Position numbers and translations under genes: made by a program
Part shown: positions 15,665 through 25,118 of the stretch, in pieces
Numbering within the stretch: position 1 is the first letter of the stretch
Layout: the number at the start of each line of letters is the position of its first letter
Notes under the pieces: generated by a model
What the model was told of the DNA's origin: nothing
Databases searched by the model: none
The model's input: the letters and a program-made list of their open reading frames with translations, nothing else
Source of the DNA: Duganella sp. Leaf126
Lineage (GTDB): Bacteria; Pseudomonadota; Gammaproteobacteria; Burkholderiales; Burkholderiaceae_D
NCBI RefSeq assembly: GCF_001423125.1
Contig: NZ_LMNW01000001.1
Location: 545,433 to 609,432 of the forward strand
Reading direction: 5' to 3'
DNA length: 64,000 bases

Positions 15665-15712
15665 GTTGCGACGTCGTGGCCTGGTGGTGGCGACGTCGCG
15701 GCTGCGTGGTGC

Positions 15713-16498
15713 TTACCTGGCCGCTGCGTGGACGCTGTCCTGCAGCGGCGCCGCGGCCACCAGGTCCTGCCAGTCGTCGGCACAGCGCACCACGTCGCCC
15801 ACTACGATGATGCTGGGGCTCCCCAGGCCGCTCGCGCGCAGTGCTGCGGGCAGCGCACCCAGGGTGGTGAGCAGCTGGCGCTGGTGCGCGTGCGTGGCTG
15901 CCTGCACCACCGCCACCGGCGTCTCGGGCGCTGCGCCGCCGGCCAGCAGGCCGGCCTGGATGGTGTCCACCCGCGCCACGCCCATGTAGATCACCAGGGT
16001 CAGGCGGCTTTGCGCCAGGGCCTGCCAGTTTGGCTCCGACGCCGCGTCCTTGCCGTGACCGGTGACGAAGGTGGCGCCCTGGCTCCAGGCGCGGTGGGTG
16101 ACCGGCACGCCGATGCTGGTCGGCGCCGCCAGGCCGCTGCTGATGCCGGGGACGACCGTCACTGCAATGCCGTGCGCGCGCAGGGTGGCGCGTTCCTCGC
16201 CGCCGCGGCCGAACATATACGGGTCGCCCCCTTTCAGGCGCACCACGTGGTGGCCGGCGCGTGCCTCGGCCACCATCAGCCGCTCGATGAACGCTTGCGG
16301 CGTCGAGGCGCAGCCGCCCCGTTTGCCGACCTGCACCACCCGTGCCGACGCCGGTGCATGGTCGAGCACCTGCGGGTTGACCAGGTCGTCGATCAGCAGC
16401 ACGTCGGCGCGCTCGATGGCGCGCACGGCCTTGACGGTCAACAGTTCCGGGTCGCCGGGGCCGGCGCCTACCAGGGTCACGCTGCCTTGCTTGGTCAT
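15713..16498 (-). CDS. cobA: uroporphyrinogen-III C-methyltransferase (SUMT)
   Basis: A 261-residue cytoplasmic enzyme that methylates uroporphyrinogen III twice with SAM to give precorrin-2, the precursor of siroheme. Motifs are VTLVGAGPGDPELLTVKAV at the N terminus, the VVRLKGGDPYMFGRGGEE loop, and PGISSGLAAPTSIGVPVTHR. The ATG at 16498 has AGGAG seven bases upstream and is preferred over the ATG two codons earlier. Siroheme is the NirB cofactor, so its place in the nitrate locus fits. It probably shares the nrtA-like transcript. Confidence 0.93.
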   Translation of the reverse strand: MTKQGSVTLVGAGPGDPELLTVKAVRAIERADVLLIDDLVNPQVLDHAPASARVVQVGKRGGCASTPQAFIERLMVAEARAGHHVVRLKGGDPYMFGRGGEERATLRAHGIAVTVVPGISSGLAAPTSIGVPVTHRAWSQGATFVTGHGKDAASEPNWQALAQSRLTLVIYMGVARVDTIQAGLLAGGAAPETPVAVVQAATHAHQRQLLTTLGALPAALRASGLGSPSIIVVGDVVRCADDWQDLVAAAPLQDSVHAAAR

Positions 16499-16643
16499 GG
16501 TCATGCTCCTACGGTGTACAGTGATTAAATAAATGCGGCCTGTGCCGGATATGCCTGGTCGCGCCGGGCCATGGTGGGCGCGGAGGCACGGTCTGCACCG
16601 CGACGCCCGGCTCGGAACATGGCGTTCGTGGCAGTCATGGCGT

Positions 16644-17927
16644 TCAGGCCTTGAGCGTGAACGATGCAGCAAATGCTTTCGGATCCTGGCCATCCCACAC
16701 GGCGCCATCGATCAGCCTGGAGGTGCGCAGCGGACTGGCGGGCACTGGCGTGTTGGTCATTGCGGCCGCGTCCCGGTACAGGTCGATCTGGTGGACCCTG
16801 GTGGCCACCGCCAGGTAATCGGGATCGTCCTTGAGCAATCCCCAGCGGCGGTGCTGGGTCATGAACCACATGCCGTCCGACAGGTAGGGGAAATTCACCT
16901 GGCCGTCGTGATAGAACTTCATGTGATGGGCGTCGTCCCAGGTCCTGCCCAGGCCATCCTGGTAACGGCCCACGATGCGCTGGTCGATCGCGTCCTTGCT
17001 GGTGTTGACATAGGCTTTATCGGCGATCACCTCGGCCATCTTGTGCCGGTTGGCCAGCGAGGCATCGATCCATTGACCGGCTTCGAGGATGGCGGCCATC
17101 ATGGCGCGGCAGGTGTTCGGGTATTTTCGGGCAAAGGCCAGGGTGGCGCCGAGCACCTTTTCCGGGTGATCGGGCCAGATGTCCTGGCTGGTGGCGGCGG
17201 TGATGCCGGTACCGTCCACGATGGCGCGGTGGTTCCATGGTTCACCGACACAGTAGCCGTCCATGTGACCGGCCCGCATGGTGGCCACCATCTGCGGCGG
17301 CGGCACGGTGATGACGCGGGCGTCGCGCAGCGGGTCGATGCCGTGGGCCGCCAGCCAGTAGTACAGCCACATCGCGTGAGTGCCGGTCGGAAAGGTCTGG
17401 GCAAACGCATAGTCGCGGCGGTCGCGGCGCATCAGTGCGGCAAGGCTGGGGCCATCGACGGCGCCCTGCCCGGCCAGTTGTTGCGACAGCGTGATGGCCT
17501 GGCCGTTGTGGTTCAGTCCCATCAGCACCGCCATGTCGGTCGGCGCACTGCCGATGCCCATCTGTACGCCATACAGCAGGCCGTACAACACGTGGGCAGC
17601 GTCGAGGTCGCCGTTGGTCAGCTTGTCGCGCACGCCGGCCCACGAGGCTTCCCTGCTCAGCACGAACTTGACGCCGTATTTCCTGTCGAACCCCAGCACC
17701 GAGGCCATCACCACCGACGCGCAATCGGTCAGCGGCATGAAGCCGATCTTCACTGCTTGCTTCTCGGGTCGATCGGACCCCGCTGCCCACACGCCATTTG
17801 TTGCCAGACCCACCATGCTTCCTCCTGCGACCAGACTCGCGCCATGAATGATTTTCCTGCGCGTGACATTAACGGTGGCCGCGGCCGGTGGCAAGGCAAA
17901 GTCGGCGTTATCCGGTTTTTGTTTCAT
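16644..17927 (-). CDS. nitrate-binding protein of the NrtA/NasS family, orphan, with Tat-like signal
   Basis: A 427-residue protein of the NrtA/CmpA/NasF/NasS family: KIGFMPLTDCASVVMA at the start of the mature part, then FPTGTHAMWLYYWLAAHG, GHMDGYCVGEPWN and MKFYHDGQVNFPYLSDGMWF. It has a long N terminus with TRRKIIHGASLV, which looks like a twin-arginine signal, and AWAAG-like cleavage context (GVWAAG). No nrtB or nrtC genes accompany it. It lies beside nasT behind a NasT-type leader. It could be an exported binding protein or, if the signal is not used, the NasS sensor that holds NasT. The sequence does not decide. Confidence 0.85.
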   Translation of the reverse strand: MKQKPDNADFALPPAAATVNVTRRKIIHGASLVAGGSMVGLATNGVWAAGSDRPEKQAVKIGFMPLTDCASVVMASVLGFDRKYGVKFVLSREASWAGVRDKLTNGDLDAAHVLYGLLYGVQMGIGSAPTDMAVLMGLNHNGQAITLSQQLAGQGAVDGPSLAALMRRDRRDYAFAQTFPTGTHAMWLYYWLAAHGIDPLRDARVITVPPPQMVATMRAGHMDGYCVGEPWNHRAIVDGTGITAATSQDIWPDHPEKVLGATLAFARKYPNTCRAMMAAILEAGQWIDASLANRHKMAEVIADKAYVNTSKDAIDQRIVGRYQDGLGRTWDDAHHMKFYHDGQVNFPYLSDGMWFMTQHRRWGLLKDDPDYLAVATRVHQIDLYRDAAAMTNTPVPASPLRTSRLIDGAVWDGQDPKAFAASFTLKA

Positions 17928-17965
17928 GGCGTTCCCTGAGCAGTCGGCAAAACCGTTGGGCCAAC

Positions 17966-18011
17966 GAAAAAACGCCTACCCCCGCGAACGCATTCGCAGG
18001 ATGGTAGACGT
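17966..18011 (-). terminator. leader terminator of the nrtA-like gene (antitermination target)
   Basis: The RNA arms ACGTCTACC and GGTAGGCGT pair with one G-U pair. An inner CCTGCGAA/TTCGCGGG stem extends the helix, and a U tract follows. It sits 38 bases before the start codon. The 5' arm overlaps the last hexaloop hairpin. Confidence 0.85.
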
Positions 18012-18067
18012 CGTTGTCTGGTGACCCCCGCCGCCGTTGGCGGGGTGCGGCAGCGCAGCGTCGCGCT
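18006..18067 (-). promoter_or_regulatory. ANTAR (NasT) antitermination leader of the nrtA-like gene
   Basis: Two RNA hairpins with A1/G4 hexaloops are seen: CCCCGCC/GGCGGGG with loop AACGGC (18026-18045) and AGAC/GTCT with loop AACGAC (18006-18019), six bases apart. A further hairpin AGCGC/GCGCT with loop GACGCT (18052-18067) lies upstream and lacks the A1. The last hairpin shares bases with the terminator 5' arm. The layout repeats that of the narK leader. Confidence 0.85.
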
Positions 18068-18081
18068 TGGGTTTTATGACA

Positions 18082-18097
18082 TGCAATGTCTGTGCCA
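18082..18097 (-). promoter_or_regulatory. sigma-54 promoter of the nrtA-like gene and cobA
   Basis: The minus strand reads TGGCAC, five bases, then TTGCA, matching the -24/-12 consensus. The predicted start is near 18071, four bases before the first leader hairpin. Confidence 0.85.
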
Positions 18098-18138
18098 GCA
18101 CGGCTGTCACGGCGGGAGCGCGCGGCGCGCGGCCGCGC

Positions 18139-18166
18139 TGCACCACGGTTGCGCGCCGCCGGTGCA
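18139..18166. promoter_or_regulatory. NtrC-like half-sites upstream of the nrtA-like promoter
   Basis: TGCACCACGGTTGC resembles an NtrC site and is followed by a GGTGCA half-site. They lie about 68-95 bases before the predicted start. The match is partial. Confidence 0.4.
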
Positions 18167-18210
18167 CGGGCGCCTCATTTTGGACGGGAAGAACAACGCC
18201 AGCGGCAGAT

Positions 18211-18840
18211 TTACCCGAGCAGATCCTCGACATCGAGGATGCGCTGCGCCACCTCGGACAGCTTGAGGTTCTTGCTCATGGCCATGCTGCGCAGCTTCTG
18301 GTAGGCCTGCTCTTCGGTAAAGCGCTGGCGCTCCATCAGCAAGCCCTTGGCCCGCTCGATGACCTTGCGCTCGGCCAGCTTGCTCCGGGTGTCCGACAGT
18401 TCGTCGAGCAGCTTCTGTTCGCGCCGGAAGCGCGCCAGCGCGACGTTCAGCACCGGCTTGATGCGCTCGCTCTGCAGGCCGGCCACGATGTAGGCCGAGA
18501 CCCCGGCAGCGACAGCCGCCTCCATGCTGGCGTTGTCGTCGCTCTCGGTAAACATCACGATCGGGCGGCGCTCGTCGCGGGTGGCGATGACGATGTGCTC
18601 GAGCACGTCACGTGCATCGGACTCGGCATCGACGATGATCATGTCCGGCTGCAGCTGGGCTATGCGCTCCGGCAAATACATATCGGCCGGCAGCGAGGCG
18701 ATGATGTCGTACCCGGCCTCCAGCAGCCCGATGCGCAGCACCCGCGCCCGCTCGACCTGGGCGCGCACGGCGTCGTCATCCTCGTTGCCGGCATGGACGA
18801 TGGCATTGACGACGACGATGCGCAGGTTACGCGGGGTCAT
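18211..18840 (-). CDS. nasT: nitrate-responsive ANTAR antiterminator NasT
   Basis: A 209-residue cytoplasmic response-regulator-like RNA-binding protein. An N-terminal receiver-like domain (residues 6-125, with MIIVDAESDARDVLEHI at the usual aspartate region) is followed by a C-terminal ANTAR domain from about residue 140, KLAERKVIERAKGLLMERQ and then EEQAYQKLRSMAMSKNLKLSEVAQRIL. NasT binds paired hexaloop hairpins in nitrate leader RNAs and prevents termination. Its likely targets lie next door, before narK and the nrtA-like gene. It is 95 bases after the carbonic anhydrase gene on the same strand. Confidence 0.93.
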   Translation of the reverse strand: MTPRNLRIVVVNAIVHAGNEDDDAVRAQVERARVLRIGLLEAGYDIIASLPADMYLPERIAQLQPDMIIVDAESDARDVLEHIVIATRDERRPIVMFTESDDNASMEAAVAAGVSAYIVAGLQSERIKPVLNVALARFRREQKLLDELSDTRSKLAERKVIERAKGLLMERQRFTEEQAYQKLRSMAMSKNLKLSEVAQRILDVEDLLG

Positions 18841-18935
18841 GGGGATAGACGGTGACAGTGCTCTTGATAGTCATGCGCAGATTCTACGGCACAACACCAA
18901 ATTTTTGCCAGATTATCCCGCCGTTCGATTCTGCT

Positions 18936-19613
18936 TTATGCAGCAACCGCCTCGTACCGCGCCAGCGACTGCTCCACGCGCGGCGCCAGTTCGGCCAGCG
19001 ACGACACGTCCATGCCCAGCTCCTGCAGCTTGCCGTCCTGGATGCCGTACACCCAGCCGTGCACGGTCAGTTCCTGGCCGCGGTCCCAGGCGTCCTGGAC
19101 GATGGTGGTGCTGCAGACGTTGGAGACTTGCTCGATCACGTTCAGTTCCACCAGGCGCTCCGAGCGGCGCTGCTCGTTGACCACGGTACCCATGTAGCGC
19201 TCGTGCTTCTGGTGCACGTCGTGGACGTGGCGCAGCCAGTTGTCGACCAGGCCGACGCGGGTGCCGGTCATGGCTGCGTGCACGCCCTTGCAGCCGAAGT
19301 GGCCGACCACGATCACGTGCTTGACCTTGAGGATGTCGATGGCAAACTGCAGCACCGACAGGCAGTTCAGGTCCGAGTGCACGACCACGTTGGCGATATT
19401 GCGGTGCACGAACACATCGCCCGGCGCCAGGCCCAGCAGCTCGTTGGCCGGCACCCGGCTGTCCGAGCAGCCGATCCACAGGTACTCGGGAGCGGCCTGG
19501 TTGGCCAGCCGCTTGAAGAAATCGGGATCGCGCTCGACTTCCGAGGCCGCCCAGCGCCGGTTGTTTTCCAGCAGGCCGCGCAGGGGGGAAGCGCTGTGTT
19601 CCAGGTCTTTCAT
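18936..19613 (-). CDS. can: beta-class carbonic anhydrase
   Basis: A 225-residue zinc enzyme interconverting CO2 and bicarbonate in the cytoplasm. The zinc ligands are visible as CSDSR and HFGC, about 55 residues apart, with VFVHRNIANVV between them. It starts MKDLEHSASPLRGLLENN; the ATG at 19613 has GAGG seven bases upstream, and a longer reading frame to 19712 is not supported. It stands between dnaJ and nasT and shows no special link to either. Confidence 0.93.
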   Translation of the reverse strand: MKDLEHSASPLRGLLENNRRWAASEVERDPDFFKRLANQAAPEYLWIGCSDSRVPANELLGLAPGDVFVHRNIANVVVHSDLNCLSVLQFAIDILKVKHVIVVGHFGCKGVHAAMTGTRVGLVDNWLRHVHDVHQKHERYMGTVVNEQRRSERLVELNVIEQVSNVCSTTIVQDAWDRGQELTVHGWVYGIQDGKLQELGMDVSSLAELAPRVEQSLARYEAVAA

Positions 19614-19641
19614 GGGTGTCCTCTCACATCTCACAGTAGCA

Positions 19642-19674
19642 CCGCCGCGCCACCCGGAATGGGCGGCGCGGCGG
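19642..19674. repeat. GC-rich stem-loop between dnaJ and the carbonic anhydrase gene
   Basis: The arms CCGCCGCGCC and GGCGCGGCGG are perfect ten-base complements around a 13-base loop. There is no T tract, so it is not a classical terminator. Confidence 0.6.
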
Positions 19675-19727
19675 CGGGATAATACCGGTGCTGCGTGACA
19701 CGTGCATGTCACGCCGGGTGGCGATTT

Positions 19728-20852
19728 TTACTCAAAAAAATCTTTCACCTTGTCGCGCCAGGTCTTGGTCTGCGGGCTGTGCTTGTTGCCGCCTTCGGTG
19801 GTCGATTTGTCGAACTCGCGCAGCAGGTCTTTTTGCTTCTCGGTCAGCTTGACCGGCGTTTCGACCGCCACGTGGCAGAACAGGTCGCCCGCGAAACCGG
19901 AACGCACGCCCTTGATGCCCTTGCCTTTCAGGCGGAAGGTCTTGCCCGACTGGGTGCCTTCGGGAATCGTAAACGACACTTTACCAGACAGGGTCGGCAC
20001 TTCGATCTCGCCGCCCAGTGCAGCCTTGGTAAACGAGATCGGCATTTCGCAGTGCAGGTCGTCGCCTTCGCGCTGGAATACCGGGTGCGGCTTGATGTGG
20101 ATTTCCACGTACAGGTCGCCCGACGGCCCGCCGTTGGTGCCCGGCTCGCCGTTGCCCGACGAGCGGATGCGCATGCCGTTGTCGATGCCGACCGGGATTT
20201 TCACTTCCAGGGTCTTGTTGCGCTTGATGCGGCCCTGGCCCGAGCAGGCCGGGCATGGTTCCGGGATGATCTTGCCGGTGCCATGGCACTTGGGGCAGGT
20301 CTGCTGGATGCTGAAGAAGCCCTGCTGCATGCGCACCTGGCCGTGGCCGGCGCAGGTGGTGCAGGTGACCGGCGACGTGCCCGGCTTGGCGCCGCTGCCG
20401 TGGCAGGTGTCGCACTTGTCCCAGGACGGTACGCGGATGGTGGTATCGAAGCCGTGGGCGGCCTGCTCGAGCGTGATTTCGAGGTTGTAGCGCAGGTCGG
20501 CGCCCCGGTAGACCTGCGGACCGGCGCTGCGGCCACGGCCGCCGCCACCGAAGATGTCGCCGAAAATGTCACCGAAGGCATCGCCGAAACCACCGCCGCC
20601 GAAGCCGCCGCCACCACCCATGTTCGGATCGACGCCGGCGTGACCGTAGCGGTCGTACGCTTCGCGCTTGTCCGGGTTGGTCAGCATTTCGTATGCTTCC
20701 TTGACTTCCTTGAACTTTTCTTCCGCGTCCTTGTCATCCGGGTTACGGTCCGGATGGTATTTCATGGCCAGCTTGCGGTAGGCCTTTTTGATTTCGTCTT
20801 CCGACGCGTTTTTTGCGACACCGAGTGTCTCGTAGAAATCACGCTTTGCCAT
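19728..20852 (-). CDS. dnaJ: chaperone protein DnaJ
   Basis: A 374-residue co-chaperone that stimulates DnaK ATPase and delivers unfolded clients. In order: a J domain with [20 protein letters not shown] (HPD near residue 32), a Gly-rich segment with [19 protein letters not shown], four CxxCxGxG zinc repeats beginning [12 protein letters not shown], and the C-terminal substrate domains. The length is usual. A strong terminator-like hairpin separates it from dnaK on the same strand. Confidence 0.97.
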   Translation of the reverse strand: MAKRDFYETLGVAKNASEDEIKKAYRKLAMKYHPDRNPDDKDAEEKFKEVKEAYEMLTNPDKREAYDRYGHAGVDPNMGGGGGFGGGGFGDAFGDIFGDIFGGGGRGRSAGPQVYRGADLRYNLEITLEQAAHGFDTTIRVPSWDKCDTCHGSGAKPGTSPVTCTTCAGHGQVRMQQGFFSIQQTCPKCHGTGKIIPEPCPACSGQGRIKRNKTLEVKIPVGIDNGMRIRSSGNGEPGTNGGPSGDLYVEIHIKPHPVFQREGDDLHCEMPISFTKAALGGEIEVPTLSGKVSFTIPEGTQSGKTFRLKGKGIKGVRSGFAGDLFCHVAVETPVKLTEKQKDLLREFDKSTTEGGNKHSPQTKTWRDKVKDFFE

Positions 20853-20898
20853 ATTGGTCGGGACCTTGCTGTATTAAATATTCGGTAGTAACGATACG

Positions 20899-20942
20899 AA
20901 AAAGCCGAGCCGGCAGCGTGGGTCACGCCCGCTCGGCTCGGC
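20899..20942 (-). terminator. Rho-independent terminator between dnaK and dnaJ
   Basis: On the minus strand GCCGAGCCG pairs with CGGCTCGGC, an inner GCGTG/CACGC stem extends it, and TTTTT follows. It would end the grpE-dnaK message or attenuate read-through into dnaJ. Confidence 0.75.
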
Positions 20943-20984
20943 GGAATACTGGCGTCGGGAGATCTCCCGAACCGCCGCGCCGTC

Positions 20985-21060
20985 GCCCCGGCGCAAGCGG
21001 GGGCCCAATCTTGCGTGTACGTCAGCGAAAACTGGATCCCCGCCTGCGCGGGGATGACGG
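20985..21060. repeat. REP-like repeat in the dnaK-dnaJ gap
   Basis: A bipartite element: a GCGCAAGCGGGGGCCC half and a CCCCGCCTGCGCGGGG palindrome with ACTGGAT between. The second half recurs three times at 37142-37573, so this is a dispersed family. The remainder of the 226-base gap holds the terminator and the start of dnaJ. Confidence 0.6.
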
Positions 21061-21078
21061 ACTTGCTGCTGACAACAA

Positions 21079-23034
<1,956 letters not shown>

Positions 23035-23101
23035 GATTTTCTTCCTCTTTGCTATGTTCAGATGGTACTAATATGTGGAATTGCTTGATGTTTTCAAGTG
23101 T

Positions 23102-23641
23102 TTACTTTGCTTGCGCAGCGGTCACGATGGCCGGACGCAGCAGGCGGTCGGCGATCATATAACCTTTTTGCAAAACTGCTACAACGGTGTTGGCTTCCTG
23201 GTCGGCCGGCACCACGGCCACGGCCTGGTGCTTGTTCGGGTCCAGCTTGTCGCCCTGCGCCGGCATCACTTCCAGCAGGCGGTTTTTCTCGAAGGCGGCA
23301 TTGAGCTGCTTGAGGGTCATTTCCACCCCTTCCTTCAGCGATTCGAGCGAAGGCGACTCGACTTTCAGGGCCATTTCCAGGCTGTCCTTGACCGGCACCA
23401 TGGCTTCGGCAAAACTCTCTACCGCAAACTTGTGGGCCTTGGCCACGTCTTCCTGGGCGCGACGGCGCATGTTTTCGCAATCGGCCTTGGCGCGCATGAA
23501 CGCGTCGTGGGTTTCCGCCAGGCGCGCTTCGGTACTGGCCAGTTGCTCTTCCAGGGAAGATTGCTGGTCCGGAGTCGATGGCGCGGCCGTCTCGGCGGCG
23601 GCTTCTGGATGAGGGACTGCTTGATTTTCCTGATCTTGCAT
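23102..23641 (-). CDS. grpE: nucleotide exchange factor GrpE
   Basis: A 179-residue cytoplasmic protein that releases ADP from DnaK. The N terminus is acidic and disordered ([18 protein letters not shown]), followed by a long coiled coil (about residues 28-75, with [19 protein letters not shown]) and the C-terminal beta domain with [22 protein letters not shown] and [19 protein letters not shown]. It is the first gene of the grpE-dnaK unit; a sigma-32-like promoter lies 57 bases upstream. Confidence 0.96.
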   Translation of the reverse strand: MQDQENQAVPHPEAAAETAAPSTPDQQSSLEEQLASTEARLAETHDAFMRAKADCENMRRRAQEDVAKAHKFAVESFAEAMVPVKDSLEMALKVESPSLESLKEGVEMTLKQLNAAFEKNRLLEVMPAQGDKLDPNKHQAVAVVPADQEANTVVAVLQKGYMIADRLLRPAIVTAAQAK

Positions 23642-23697
23642 CTAAAGACTCCTACGATCGTGTTTGTTTGACATTACATTCATGACTGCACTGGCCC

Positions 23698-23726
23698 TAA
23701 GTGGAGCACGATCGCCGCATTTCAAG
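23698..23726 (-). promoter_or_regulatory. sigma-32-like heat-shock promoter of grpE-dnaK
   Basis: The minus strand has CTTGAAA, a 13-base spacer, then CTCCACTTA, close to the RpoH consensus CTTGAAA/CCCCATNTA. The start would fall about 50 bases before grpE. Confidence 0.7.
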
Positions 23727-23774
23727 GCCCGGCGCAACACAGTGACGATGTAACAAGCTGGGTATTTTAACAGG

Positions 23775-23801
23775 CTGGCACTCACCGGCTGCAAGTGCTG
23801 A
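23775..23801. promoter_or_regulatory. CIRCE-like inverted repeat upstream of grpE
   Basis: TCAGCACTT, nine bases, GAGTGCCAG: the spacing is that of CIRCE (TTAGCACTC-N9-GAGTGCTAA) and most arm positions agree. It overlaps possible -35 (TTGCAG) and -10 (TAAAAT) boxes with a long 19-base spacer. If used, HrcA would repress here; no hrcA is in the window. Confidence 0.5.
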
Positions 23802-23915
23802 TGATGGCGGGCGCCGGTCGTGGCGCCGTTGGTGTGGCTTTTTCGCAGGCGCGCAGGTTTTTTTGGCGCGCAGCGCACTGCCGCTGCGCGCCCGGCGCTG
23901 GCACGACCGGGGGGA

Positions 23916-25025
23916 TCAGTCGGCGGCGCCGCGCGCCAGGGCTGCGGCGCGGCCCACTTCGGCGTCCTTGCGGCGCGCCTCGTGCTCGGCAGGACCGGCC
24001 TGGGTCGGCCAGCCGATCATGTGGTGTTCGGCTATTTCCGCCAGTGCCGCAATCCATTTGCGCGACGCGTTCAGGCACGGGATGTAATGGAACTCGCGGC
24101 CGCCGTTCTGCTCGAAATCGTGGCGCACTTCCATCGAGATTTCTTCCAGCGTCTCCAGGCAGTCGCTGGTAAAGCCCGGGCACAGCACGTCGATGCGCTT
24201 GACGCCGTCGCGCGCCAGCTGCGCCACGGTCGGCGCCGTGTACGGCTGCAGCCACTCGGCCTTGCCGAATCGCGACTGGAACGTCACCAGGTACTGCTCC
24301 GGTTTCAGGCGCAGCGCGGCCGCCAGCAGGCGCGCCGTCTTCAGGCATTCGCAGTGGTAGGGGTCGCCGAGCATCAGTGTGCGTTTGGGCACGCCGTGGA
24401 AGCTCAGCACCAGCTTTTCCGGCCGGCCATGCTGGTCCCAGTGCGCCAGCACCGAGTCGCGCAGCGCATGGATATAGCCGTCGTCGTCGTGGTAGTTGCG
24501 CACGAAGCGCAGTTCCGGGATGTTGCGCACCGAGCCGTAATGCTGGAACACGGCGTCGTAGATCGAACCGGTGGTGGTGCCCGAGTATTGCGGATAGGCG
24601 GGCAGCATCAGGATGCGGTCGTGGCCGTCCGCTTTCAGCTTGTCGAGCACGTCCGGCAGCGACGGCGAACCGTAGCGCATCGCCATGGCCACCGTCAGAT
24701 CCTGGTGGCCGCGGTCTTCGAGGGCAGCGATCAGCTTGCCGGCCTGGGCGTCGGTATTGACTTTCAGCGGCGAGCCTTCGGCGGTCCAGATGGTCGCGTA
24801 CTTCTTGGCCGACTGGCCCGAGCGGAAGGGCAGGATGATCAGGTGCAGGATGAACCACCAGATCGCGCGCGGCACTTCCACCACGCGGCGGTCGGACAGA
24901 AATTCCTTTAAATAACGCCGCACGGCCGGGCGGGTGGGCGCATCGGGCGTGCCCAGGTTGACCAGCACCACGGCGCTGCGGCCCACGGTGCCATGTTTAT
25001 ACGGAGGTTCTTTTTTGAATGTCAT
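23916..25025 (-). CDS. hemH: ferrochelatase
   Basis: A 369-residue enzyme inserting Fe2+ into protoporphyrin IX at the last step of haem synthesis. Landmarks are VVLVNLGTPDAPTRPAVRRYL at the N terminus, the catalytic histidine in LVLSFHGVPKRTL, and DVLCPGFTSDCLETLEEI. It lies between recN and grpE on the same strand with about 90 bases to recN. The 274-base stretch 23642-23915 downstream holds the grpE control region and a GC-rich hairpin without a T tract. Confidence 0.96.
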   Translation of the reverse strand: MTFKKEPPYKHGTVGRSAVVLVNLGTPDAPTRPAVRRYLKEFLSDRRVVEVPRAIWWFILHLIILPFRSGQSAKKYATIWTAEGSPLKVNTDAQAGKLIAALEDRGHQDLTVAMAMRYGSPSLPDVLDKLKADGHDRILMLPAYPQYSGTTTGSIYDAVFQHYGSVRNIPELRFVRNYHDDDGYIHALRDSVLAHWDQHGRPEKLVLSFHGVPKRTLMLGDPYHCECLKTARLLAAALRLKPEQYLVTFQSRFGKAEWLQPYTAPTVAQLARDGVKRIDVLCPGFTSDCLETLEEISMEVRHDFEQNGGREFHYIPCLNASRKWIAALAEIAEHHMIGWPTQAGPAEHEARRKDAEVGRAAALARGAAD

Positions 25026-25118
25026 CTGGCGGGCGGCTGTGAATATGGATTAACCAGCCATTATAAATAAGAAACCGCGCAAGCCGCGGACACCACGCCG
25101 GCCCGCCGCGCGAGCCGG

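Noticed and set aside
23845-23895. A terminator after hemH, from an 11-base GC hairpin beside seven T residues
   Set aside because: On the hemH strand the hairpin is followed by A residues, not T, so the orientation is wrong.
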